A stretch of DNA of 64,000 nt from Candidatus Obscuribacterales bacterium (GTDB taxonomy: Bacteria > Cyanobacteriota > Vampirovibrionia > Obscuribacterales > Obscuribacteraceae). Below are positions 26,641 through 34,523 of the stretch, one piece after another. The notes under the pieces were generated by a model, which searched no databases, was not told the origin of the DNA, and was given only the letters and a program-made list of their open reading frames with translations. Where the stretch lies: NCBI GenBank assembly GCA_031292355.1, contig JARLHI010000061.1, positions 124,001 through 188,000 of the forward strand. Direction: 5' to 3'. Every line of letters begins with the position of its first letter. Position 1 is the stretch's first letter. The position numbers and the translations under genes were made by a program.

Positions 26641-27162
26641 ATGCATAACACCCAACGAATTTCTCACGAAAGCATTCAAAAACGCCTTTACAGTGAGGTT
26701 TCCAAACTCAGTCGAAAACTCAAGTCGAGGTTATCCACTCTTCAAATAAATCAAGACTATCTGGTGAGCTCACGCATTGTGTCGGCTACGTCTCTAAAGC
26801 AAGCTCTGCAAGACGAGCCCAGACTCTCGATAAGCACCATGATTCTTCTTGAAAATGCCACGGGAGCATGCCTCTACATCAAGTTCGTGCCCATCCAAGC
26901 CGGAAAGCCGGCTTACTGTTTAAAACTGACGAATGCCAGGAGAAGCTGCCTGAGCGCTACTTTCGCGAGCTTCTTCAAGCCTCTGTTAAAAGACAGAAAG
27001 CCTCAAGAACTCGCCCTTGAAAGTGGGTTGTCTCTAACCACAATCAAAAATCTCAAGAATGACACAAATCTGCCCAATCTCAAAACCATCTTCAAAATGG
27101 CACGGGCTCTTGGATACGAAACGTACTTGCTGACGATGGAAAAAACTATTTTCAAAATTTAA
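26641..27162 (+). CDS. Protein with one, probably two, XRE-like helix-turn-helix domains
   Basis: A 173-residue protein. The C-terminal domain (about 110-165) reads as an XRE/Cro fold: KPQELALESGLSLTTIKNL, then LPNLKTIFKMARALGYETYL. The N-terminal half (residues 15-75) shows the same rhythm (SATSLKQALQDEPRLSISTM, then LENATGACLYIKF), suggesting an internal duplication. Regulators or antitoxin-like proteins have this form. ATG 26641 has GAGG ten bases upstream. No toxin gene is adjacent. A perfect 20-base inverted repeat follows the stop. Confidence 0.65.
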   Translation: MHNTQRISHESIQKRLYSEVSKLSRKLKSRLSTLQINQDYLVSSRIVSATSLKQALQDEPRLSISTMILLENATGACLYIKFVPIQAGKPAYCLKLTNARRSCLSATFASFFKPLLKDRKPQELALESGLSLTTIKNLKNDTNLPNLKTIFKMARALGYETYLLTMEKTIFKI

Positions 27163-27176
27163 ACAACGGCGCCCCA

Positions 27177-27224
27177 AAGTTAGTAAACAGTTGAACTCGG
27201 CTCGGTTCAACTGTTTACTAACTT
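27177..27224. terminator. Perfect 20-base inverted repeat, probable bidirectional terminator
   Basis: The arms at 27177-27196 and 27205-27224 are exact reverse complements (AAGTTAGTAAACAGTTGAAC) with an eight-base loop TCGGCTCG. It starts 15 bases after the upstream gene's stop. It lacks a T-run and is longer than most terminators, so a protein-binding or transposable role is also possible. Confidence 0.5.
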
Positions 27225-27265
27225 CAATCATCCATTTTCGGCAAAGTTGCTACAAAAGCAAATGA

Positions 27266-27299
27266 TAGTCAATCGCCACCCGAAGATGCCGATTGACTA
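27266..27299 (-). terminator. Hairpin after the membrane hydroxylase gene
   Basis: Ten-base perfect arms TAGTCAATCG/CGATTGACTA, 12 bases after the minus-strand stop at 27311. Several T residues follow on the minus strand. Confidence 0.55.
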
Positions 27300-27310
27300 C
27301 CATTCCCGCT

Positions 27311-28195
27311 TCACTTGCTCAGCTTAGACTGGCGCTTGAAAGGCATCCAGCTCCAGCCACCATCATCCAATATCAACCCTTCGGTTGCCATTTTCTGACG
27401 GTCCTTTGGCGAAGGGGTTCGGTTCACCCCCCGGAAAAAATCCGCGAGCACGAACAGATTGTAGTTGCAGTAAATGTACTCGTGATGCATCCAGTGCCAA
27501 CGCTCAAGCGCTTGCATGTATGGGGTCCCAACAAGCCAGCTTGGACTAGAATCATGACGCACAACTACAACGCCATCTTGCGGCAGATGCATCATGTGTC
27601 TGTGAATGAAGTCGCTCATCATTGGAAAAATGATAAGCATCGGCAAAGCCGCGCTTAACGCCATCCAAAACGGAGCAACCACAAAAACGACCGCAACGAG
27701 CGGCAGCATGAGGCAGGCGAAGGCAACTGTGCTAACCGCCCCCAGACCATAGTCGGCTTTATGCAGCTCTTCAACTATTCTTTCAGCAGGCATCGCTTTG
27801 CGCACATAGGCTTGATCTTTGGCATCGAACAGCCGATAGAAAGCTTCAGGCGCCCAGGTATCGACTGCATTCGGGTCAAGCGACTCGCCGAACTGTTCCA
27901 GATATCCTTCACGATATGTTTTGCCGTGATGGACAACGTGGTGCAGAAAAAAGCCAATGATTAGCACCATAAACGCACGAGGGTGACGCCTCCAAACCGC
28001 ATGAACTTTGGCTTTAGCGTGCCCAATGTACTGGTGAATATAGGACTCACCCAAGGAAGCGAGGAATATACCAGCGCAGAATCCGAACCCGATTTGGTAG
28101 TAAATGTTTGTGATGAACGACAATGCGAAATGCAGCATGAAACACACACATGCCGCACAGATTGCATACGCGGAGATTTTGATATTCGTTTTCAT
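27311..28195 (-). CDS. Membrane di-iron hydroxylase/desaturase-like protein
   Basis: A 294-residue membrane protein with about four hydrophobic segments (for example ISAYAICAACVCFMLHFALS and LMLPLVAVVFVVAPFWMALS). His clusters match the fatty acid hydroxylase/sterol desaturase superfamily: FFLHHVVHHGK, FIHRHMMHLP and WHWMHHEYIYCNYN, the ligands of a di-iron centre on the cytoplasmic face. It probably hydroxylates or desaturates a lipid; the substrate is unknown. ATG 28195 is preceded by AAGGAGCGAACT, an excellent ribosome binding site; the longer frame from 28258 has no support. Confidence 0.8.
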   Translation of the reverse strand: MKTNIKISAYAICAACVCFMLHFALSFITNIYYQIGFGFCAGIFLASLGESYIHQYIGHAKAKVHAVWRRHPRAFMVLIIGFFLHHVVHHGKTYREGYLEQFGESLDPNAVDTWAPEAFYRLFDAKDQAYVRKAMPAERIVEELHKADYGLGAVSTVAFACLMLPLVAVVFVVAPFWMALSAALPMLIIFPMMSDFIHRHMMHLPQDGVVVVRHDSSPSWLVGTPYMQALERWHWMHHEYIYCNYNLFVLADFFRGVNRTPSPKDRQKMATEGLILDDGGWSWMPFKRQSKLSK

Positions 28196-28635
28196 AGTTC
28201 GCTCCTTATGAAGCATCTCTGGGAACCAGAACATCACGCCAGACCGAGTCCTCAACAACCAACAAGTTGTCGAAAGAAGCGATTTCTGGTGAGTGCGTAG
28301 AATTGGGTTAGCTTGGTCTTTAAAGAGTGAGAGGCATTTGATTGACTAGACCTTAGCCATAGAGCTTCGTCCAAGTAAAGCAAACACAGATCACGAGAAA
28401 TTCGAGACTACGAGTTCTAGGCGCACAGTAGCCAATCTATGAGCACTTGCGCCTACGCACTGTGGGAGAAACCGCCCGCTGTCAAGTAGCGAGGTTCGCA
28501 TTGGTCTGCTCTAAAAACGCTCGATTGGACTGACGGCTGTCTACAGCTTGTGGCAAGCAGTTCGACTGCACTAAAATAATGCCGAAAGTAGACGGCGCAC
28601 GGCATGTCTACCTCAGTTACCAAAAACGAGGACAG
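28196..28635. other. Intergenic region with first copy of a 30-bp repeat
   Basis: A promoter region between divergent genes. It holds the repeat at 28553-28582 upstream of the acetyltransferase. Nothing else was recognised. Confidence 0.4.
28553..28582 (+). promoter_or_regulatory. 30-bp direct repeat with palindrome, copy 1
   Basis: GCAAGCAGTTCGACTGCACT followed by AAAATAATGC. It matches 29146-29175 at 29 of 30 bases. The core GCAGT-TCG-ACTGC is a palindrome beside a TAAAAT box, so it reads like an operator next to a -10 element. Confidence 0.6.
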
Positions 28636-29085
28636 ATGAGAATTAGACGAGCTACCGTTGAAGATTTACCGACCATTCATCCCCTGTTTGTGAAATACCT
28701 GCAGTTCTATGAACGAGACTCGAGTGGCGAAAAGCCAATGACATTTTTGACTGAAAATCTGCTAGAGAGTCGGTCAACTATTTTTGTAGCCGAAAACGAC
28801 AAGCGAAAATTATGCGGCTTCACACAGCTCTATCAACGCCTATCATCACTGTCTATGGGACACTACATTTATTTGTCGGATTTATATGTTAACGAAACGT
28901 GCCGCAAACAAGGCCTTGGCAAAGCGCTGATGGATGCAGCAAAGGAATATGCTATTTCAATTGACGCAGTTAAAATCGAACTGAACACAGCACACACGAA
29001 CATCGCGGCACAAAGCCTGTATGAATCGCTGGAATATCAAATGGATAGGGACTACAGAACCTACATTCTGATGCTAAAAAAGTAA
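28636..29085 (+). CDS. GNAT-family N-acetyltransferase
   Basis: A 149-residue protein of usual GNAT length. It has MRIRRATVEDLPTIHPLF (beta-1 and helix-1), IYLSDLYVNETCRKQGLGKA, where RKQGLGKAL is the acetyl-CoA pyrophosphate loop, and IELNTAHTNIAAQSLYESL (motif B). It transfers an acetyl group to an amine that cannot be named. ATG 28636 has GAGGA about five bases upstream. The gene is framed by two copies of a 30-bp repeat, suggesting insertion in front of the rhomboid gene. Confidence 0.88.
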   Translation: MRIRRATVEDLPTIHPLFVKYLQFYERDSSGEKPMTFLTENLLESRSTIFVAENDKRKLCGFTQLYQRLSSLSMGHYIYLSDLYVNETCRKQGLGKALMDAAKEYAISIDAVKIELNTAHTNIAAQSLYESLEYQMDRDYRTYILMLKK

Positions 29086-29145
29086 ATCTGCACACTCAGC
29101 GCCTTCTCATAAATTTATTTCCTTCGTTTCGGGAATTACCCTATT

Positions 29146-29175
29146 GCAAGCAGTTCGACTGCACTAAAATGATGC
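29146..29175 (+). promoter_or_regulatory. 30-bp direct repeat with palindrome, copy 2
   Basis: Second copy of the 28553-28582 element, 23 bases before the rhomboid start codon. Same palindrome GCAGTTCGACTGC and TAAAAT box. Confidence 0.6.
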
Positions 29176-29197
29176 GACCCATCAAAAAGCGCATCGC

Positions 29198-30715
29198 ATG
29201 TCTCAAGACGAAAATCCAGACTCGAGTCTGCTTACAACCACGCCGTCAAAAGCCGAGAGCAGCTCCGAGATATTGCCAGAATGGCTCAACGACAAGATGC
29301 CAGTGCCGGTTTCGCGGGCGCTTATTGTCGCCAATGTTTCAATTTTCGCCGGTATGACGCTTTGGACGCTCGGCAGTAACTTTCTCATCCCCGGCTTCCA
29401 CCACTCTCACAACTCGATGGAGGGCATTCTATTTTTTTCCTCGACGACGCTTGAAAATTGGGGTTCCAATAGCGCCATTCAAACGATACTGGGCAGACAG
29501 TACTGGCGCATCCTCACTAACACATTCGTTCATCTGAGCGCATTTCATGTGGCGATGAATATGTATGTACTCTGGAATTTCTCCAGTATGGTTGAACGGT
29601 TGTTTGGACGCTCGAAATTTCTAGCGATTTATCTGATTTCGGCGATGGGCAGTTCAGTATGCAGTCTTCTGTTCCTCAAGCCAGAAAGTATTAGCGTAGG
29701 TGCTTCCGGCGCAATATATGGCACATGCGGGGCATTGGTTGCATTCTTTGTCATTCATCGCAAATCATTTCCTAAAGCATTTTTCCGTATGTATTCGAAA
29801 ATGTTTTTTGTTTGTGTCGTTTACAGTTTGATCAGTCCACTGATTTTCAAAGATATGGACAACGCCTCGCACCTGGGTGGATTTCTCGTTGGTATGTGGG
29901 CGGCGCTATCCATCTTGCCAAAAAAACCAGGACAGTTCGGCTGGTGCAAAATGGATTTCGTACGCGTTGCAGGTTTGCTCGCAGTCATGGTGTGTGGATT
30001 GGTACTTGTTTCAACTGTGGACGCCAGAGACCCCAAAGCAATTGGCGAATACGAATATGCTAAAGCGGTTGAATTACTCAAACAAGATCAACCTGAAGAA
30101 GCGCTTGCTCACCTGGATAACACGCTGCGACTGGAACCAAACAACGCCACAGCCTATCTCGATAGAGCAGCTGCTTACAGCAAATTGAAACTCTATCCTG
30201 ACTCTATTGCCGACGCAACAAGAGCCATGAAGTGCGAACCAAACAATGCAAAAGCCTACCTCGCACGGTCGATTGCCTATCAGCACCAAGAGAAAAACGA
30301 GCTGGCGATCGCCGACTTGACACGCTTTATTGCGCTTGAACCAAAAAAATCAATTGGCTACAACAATCGCGCCTGGTCTTATGTCGTCTCCAACAAAATC
30401 GACGAAGCAATAAGCGACGCTCAAAAAGCCATTCAAATCAATAGAAAAGACGACACAGCGTATGACACTCTGGGCATGGCCTATGTTCTTCAAAACGAAT
30501 TCGAAAAAGCAATTGAACAATTTTCAGAGTGTCTCAAACGAGAACCTAAAGAAACAGCTGCTCTGTATCATCGAGCCTATGCGTACTACCGTCTCAATCA
30601 GGGTGATCTTTGCGATGCAGACCTAAAACAAGCTCGCAGTTCATCCTGCAATCTTGATTCATTCGAGATGAAATTGCTGGCACCAATGTTTGCCGCTCAT
30701 CCCCGCGTAGATTGA
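29198..30715 (+). CDS. Rhomboid intramembrane serine protease fused to TPR domain
   Basis: A 505-residue protein. Residues 35-260 form the rhomboid core: HLSAFHVAMNMYVLWNF (HxxxN), the nucleophile Ser170 in SVGASGAIYG, and the catalytic His225 in DNASHLGGFLVG. Residues 275-490 are about six tetratricopeptide repeats (EALAHLDNTLRLEPNNATAY and so on). It cleaves membrane proteins within the bilayer; the TPRs, predicted cytoplasmic, may recruit partners. ATG 29198 has only a weak Shine-Dalgarno sequence. The promoter-like repeat at 29146 lies just upstream. Confidence 0.92.
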   Translation: MSQDENPDSSLLTTTPSKAESSSEILPEWLNDKMPVPVSRALIVANVSIFAGMTLWTLGSNFLIPGFHHSHNSMEGILFFSSTTLENWGSNSAIQTILGRQYWRILTNTFVHLSAFHVAMNMYVLWNFSSMVERLFGRSKFLAIYLISAMGSSVCSLLFLKPESISVGASGAIYGTCGALVAFFVIHRKSFPKAFFRMYSKMFFVCVVYSLISPLIFKDMDNASHLGGFLVGMWAALSILPKKPGQFGWCKMDFVRVAGLLAVMVCGLVLVSTVDARDPKAIGEYEYAKAVELLKQDQPEEALAHLDNTLRLEPNNATAYLDRAAAYSKLKLYPDSIADATRAMKCEPNNAKAYLARSIAYQHQEKNELAIADLTRFIALEPKKSIGYNNRAWSYVVSNKIDEAISDAQKAIQINRKDDTAYDTLGMAYVLQNEFEKAIEQFSECLKREPKETAALYHRAYAYYRLNQGDLCDADLKQARSSSCNLDSFEMKLLAPMFAAHPRVD

Positions 30716-30806
30716 GACCGGCCTACTTTTAAAGAGTTGAAAACTGGGTAAGTAATTACAGGTGCGGCTCGTTGCACCCCGAAACTTCCGATCGCGAGGC
30801 TTAAAA

Positions 30807-31340
30807 ATGGGATCTTTTGATGCAAATGGGACGGATGTCAAGAAACCCGAATCCACCGGAAACGTGACAGACGGTGCTAATAGATCAGGCAATCCGACCG
30901 GTGAAGCTAGTCCTTTTGCAGATACCCTCCGTGCAATGTCTTCCAAACCTGACAGACATCGGATAGCTCAAGCTGCTGATGCTTCAGATAGTCCGACGGA
31001 AAAATCAGAAAAACAATTCGTAGCTCAGTCGGCTCATGACATTAGAAGACAACTTAAACTGGACCAAGATGCAAACTCGGAGGACGTCTTTAAAAAAATG
31101 GGCGTGGATAGTTATAAATACTACCTTGCCCATCCGAAGGAACAAGAGGCCGCACTAAAAGGACTTGGACTGACTAAAGACAATATATCTGCTGACTCGA
31201 TCACCAAATCAATCATCGAACAACGCAGAGCCGAAGAGCATTTGCCACCTGGCGCCAGTTTGAAAGCAGTTGAAGACGGAATGTACAAAAAGCTGTACCG
31301 CGAACTCAAAACGGGCACAGCGCCAATAGACTACGACTAA
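30807..31340 (+). CDS. Unknown hydrophilic protein with MGxFDA N-terminus
   Basis: A 177-residue soluble, charged protein without a signal peptide. No known domain; the last 100 residues are predicted helical (AHDIRRQLKLDQDANSEDVF, KLYRELKTGTAPIDYD). Its first codons nearly match those of the gene at 37004 (MGSFDA against MGPFDA), so both may carry the same N-terminal signal. ATG 30807 follows GAGG. It is convergent with the debranching-type glycosidase, with only three bases between stops. Confidence 0.65.
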   Translation: MGSFDANGTDVKKPESTGNVTDGANRSGNPTGEASPFADTLRAMSSKPDRHRIAQAADASDSPTEKSEKQFVAQSAHDIRRQLKLDQDANSEDVFKKMGVDSYKYYLAHPKEQEAALKGLGLTKDNISADSITKSIIEQRRAEEHLPPGASLKAVEDGMYKKLYRELKTGTAPIDYD

Positions 31341-31343
31341 TGT

Positions 31344-33698
31344 TCAAGGTCTAACAACAACCTTCAGTCCGTCTGATTTTTGATCTACAGTGCAGATGAT
31401 TTTGTCATGGTCACGCTTAAAAGAAAGCGTCACTGTGTCTGCGCCTACTTTTAAATTCGACAGTTTAATAGAATTGAGAAACGACGGCAGTTGAGGGTTG
31501 ACTATATTGAGCTGATGATTGAAAGCATCAGGTTGTAGTCCCAGACCAGATTTCAACATCAGGAAAAGACTTCCAGCTGCCCATGCCTGAGGCTCGCATG
31601 AGACTGGATACCAGACTGGAGTTTCACTGAATCGCTTAGAGAAACCACAAAAAAGCTCAGGCAAGCGCAAGTTAAAATGACCTTGAGCAGCCTCAAACAT
31701 TCCATCCATGACTTTCATTCCATCGGCACCGCGCCCCACCTTGCACAATCCCTCAACCACCATGGCGTTATCGTGGGGCCAGACAGAGCCGTTGTGATAA
31801 CTAATTGGATTGTAAGCACGCTCGAAAGCAGACAATGTACGAATGCCCCAACCAGTGAACATATCCATGCCCACTAGATGATCGGCAACTGGTGCCACTT
31901 TATCGCTGTCCAAAACGTCAGTGTACAGAAGATGACCAGGATTCGATGAAACCACGTCACAGCGGTGATTATCTTTATCGAGGGCGATTGCCACATAATG
32001 TCGCTGAGGCGAATAGAAGTCGCTATTGAAGTGAATCTTCAAGCTATCGGCCTTAGCATTTAGACTTTTGGCGAGAGCGTCGTCACCAACTTTCGTCGCC
32101 AGTTTTGCGGTGCTACGCCAGGCAGAATAAAGATAGCCTTGCACTTCACAGAGTGCAATCGGCGCTTTCGCCAATTGACCACGCGCGTCCATAATCGAAT
32201 CGGACGAGTCCTTCCAGCCCTGGTTTGACAAGGCTGCGCCAGCCTTTCCGCCATAAACAAGATAGCCAGCACTGGCTTCGCTATCCAGTGAAGTCAACGC
32301 ACTTTTGACGTTATTCCAATGCGCTTTGACAAAATCAATGTCGCCAGTCCAGTCCGCGTATTCACCAAGCAAAACGAGCCACAAAGGAGTGGCATCAACC
32401 GATCCATAGTATGGTCGGAAGGCGATTTCCTTGCAGCGCGCCATTTCTCCCAGGCGCAACTCGTGCATTATTTTGCCGGGCGCCTCCTCGGTAGCGGTAT
32501 CAGATACGGTGCCTTGATAGGCGGCAAGAACTTCAATTACAGAGCGCGCAAGAGAAGGAGCAAAAGCCAGAGTTTCTTTAGCAGTGATTTCCTGGTCCCG
32601 CCCAAAAGCAACGGCATACCATGGTGTTCCAGCAGCCAGACAATCGCCCTTGGGTGTTTTTTGTCTGAGCATATAAAGGTCACGGAAATCACGGTCAACT
32701 AGGTCATCGAACTTCGGATTGTCGCTGCGAACCTGAGCGGTTGCTGCGCGCCAGGCAATATAATCGGCGTCGGCTTTAGCTTTTTGCGCGACGTAAGTAT
32801 ATTTTCTTTGACCTTCGCCTAGTTTTTCGTCTGCCAAAACGTCGAGTTCTGGTTCCTTAAAGTTAGTGCTGATGGCTGTTTCAATGATGTAAACGCCTTT
32901 AGGCTGGAGATGAAATTTGAATTTTGCAGATGTTGCATTAACGACAAAAGGCTTCTCACGAACGAAATTCAATTTCGTTTTCATCACCTGCCCATCAAGG
33001 CCTTTGTAAGACAACATGACCTGCTCGTTGTTTTCAACTACGACCGGCAGTAATTGACCTCTTTTACGACGCGGCATACCGCGCACTTCAAACATATCGG
33101 CAAAATCTGCCGAATAGTTGATTTCCACTTCGCCGTCGACTGAATCTGTATCAAAGTTTGTGATCACAGTCCTGTCCATCAGGAGGTCCTTAATTACGAC
33201 ATCTCGATTAATCATCAACTTTTGCCGCCCCACAGTCACTTTAGGAGCAGGCGCATACTCTGCGTTCGTATAAATAAAGTGTCCGTTGTAGCCCTCTTTT
33301 GTAGAACTCCATAAGTGAGTTCCACCATGAGCATTTAAACTCAGATCAAATTGACTGAGGTAGCGCGTATCGTCTCGATACAAGCCATAACCAAAGTCAG
33401 AACCGATGGGCATCCAGCCCGTTTCGTCCATAACGAGAAAGTGATTGCCATTCTTCAGCACCGCCCTTGGATGGTCAGAAATTGCTGCTTTGATGACTGG
33501 AAGTTGAAGCGGCTCATAAGTTTTGAGCACATTCTTAGTCGAGGCTTTAACGTCGATTTTTTGGGCAGTTGTGGATTCCTGGGCCAGGACCAGATTGTTT
33601 GCAGTCACCAGCACCAGAAACAGTGAGCCAAAGAAATTTTTAACGGTTTTATCAACCGTTCTTTTCAATGTGCAAATCCTGCTCGTTGACTGCTTCAT
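31344..33698 (-). CDS. Exported glycogen debranching-type glycosidase (amylo-alpha-1,6-glucosidase family)
   Basis: A 784-residue protein with an N-terminal signal-like segment (TVKNFFGSLFLVLVTANNLV, then LAQ). Residues 80-300 match the N-terminal domain of glycogen-debranching-like enzymes (GYGLYRDDTRYLSQFDLSLN, WSSTKEGYNGHFIYTNAEY); residues 350-700 form the alpha/alpha toroid catalytic domain (AAGTPWYAVAFGRDQEITA, YHNGSVWPHDNAMVVEG). It probably removes alpha-linked glucose outside the cytoplasm. ATG 33698 is chosen because the signal peptide follows at once. It is divergent from the prepilin-like gene. Confidence 0.85.
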   Translation of the reverse strand: MKQSTSRICTLKRTVDKTVKNFFGSLFLVLVTANNLVLAQESTTAQKIDVKASTKNVLKTYEPLQLPVIKAAISDHPRAVLKNGNHFLVMDETGWMPIGSDFGYGLYRDDTRYLSQFDLSLNAHGGTHLWSSTKEGYNGHFIYTNAEYAPAPKVTVGRQKLMINRDVVIKDLLMDRTVITNFDTDSVDGEVEINYSADFADMFEVRGMPRRKRGQLLPVVVENNEQVMLSYKGLDGQVMKTKLNFVREKPFVVNATSAKFKFHLQPKGVYIIETAISTNFKEPELDVLADEKLGEGQRKYTYVAQKAKADADYIAWRAATAQVRSDNPKFDDLVDRDFRDLYMLRQKTPKGDCLAAGTPWYAVAFGRDQEITAKETLAFAPSLARSVIEVLAAYQGTVSDTATEEAPGKIMHELRLGEMARCKEIAFRPYYGSVDATPLWLVLLGEYADWTGDIDFVKAHWNNVKSALTSLDSEASAGYLVYGGKAGAALSNQGWKDSSDSIMDARGQLAKAPIALCEVQGYLYSAWRSTAKLATKVGDDALAKSLNAKADSLKIHFNSDFYSPQRHYVAIALDKDNHRCDVVSSNPGHLLYTDVLDSDKVAPVADHLVGMDMFTGWGIRTLSAFERAYNPISYHNGSVWPHDNAMVVEGLCKVGRGADGMKVMDGMFEAAQGHFNLRLPELFCGFSKRFSETPVWYPVSCEPQAWAAGSLFLMLKSGLGLQPDAFNHQLNIVNPQLPSFLNSIKLSNLKVGADTVTLSFKRDHDKIICTVDQKSDGLKVVVRP

Positions 33699-33819
33699 AG
33701 CCTTGGCATCCTCTCGAAACCTGAGGGCATTATCATACCTCTGATGCTCTGATTCACCTTCCAAAACCTGAGATTTTCCGGGTACATAGTATGCAATCAC
33801 CCGAATTCTAGAGGTTGTT

Positions 33820-34425
33820 ATGCGCCTTTCCGGCAACAGAAACAAATTGGGATTGTCCCAATTAGAGATGATAATGTTGCTTGGCGTCCTAGCAACGCTG
33901 TATTTCGGTTATCAATATCTCGTTGTTTATAAAGAGCCAAACCAGCTCGTGAACAAGGACTTTGAATGTATCAAGGCCGGTGGCGTCCCGGCTTTTCAAA
34001 ATCCGCATCTTCTAGCCGAGTATTTGAAATTAAACAGTGTTTCTGCCCGATTTGCAGCACCGGACAAGGCAATAGAGAATGCTGCAGCGAGAGACAGAGT
34101 AACAGCATCAGGGCTCGTAGACTTAAATGGCTACACGCCTAACACGCCATTGACAGAGCGACGGAATCCACTTGTTGTCCGGGTTATGGATACCTATACC
34201 GCAGAAAAGGGCGTGCTTTTATTGAGAGTACGCGTTCTGAATAAGACACACCAGAACGAGACCTGGTACATTGCGGCGGACAAAATCAACCCTCTAGCCA
34301 ATGTCACTGGTTTTGCCGACAAAGCGGCGAAGATGCATCGCCCCGGAATTGATGATCTGCTCGAAAGCAAGCCCGGCAGAAAGCTCCTCGACAATGTCGT
34401 TGACACCTTCAAAAAAGAGAAATAA
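33820..34425 (+). CDS. Prepilin-like single-span protein
   Basis: A 201-residue protein. The N-terminus MRLSGNRNKLG/LSQLEMIMLL looks like a type IV prepilin: short basic leader, Gly11 at the cleavage point, Glu16 at position five of the mature form, then a hydrophobic helix to about residue 33. The rest is soluble with no family recognised. A pseudopilin or minor pilin is likely; without assembly genes nearby this is inference. GAGG lies before the ATG. Confidence 0.6.
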   Translation: MRLSGNRNKLGLSQLEMIMLLGVLATLYFGYQYLVVYKEPNQLVNKDFECIKAGGVPAFQNPHLLAEYLKLNSVSARFAAPDKAIENAAARDRVTASGLVDLNGYTPNTPLTERRNPLVVRVMDTYTAEKGVLLLRVRVLNKTHQNETWYIAADKINPLANVTGFADKAAKMHRPGIDDLLESKPGRKLLDNVVDTFKKEK

Positions 34426-34523
34426 AACGTCATCCGGCACGCCATATCGCACCCACGCCTTTTCGTAAGATTCTCAGAGCTAAGTTTTGGGAATAATAAG
34501 GCAGTACCTTAGAGCCGACAATT

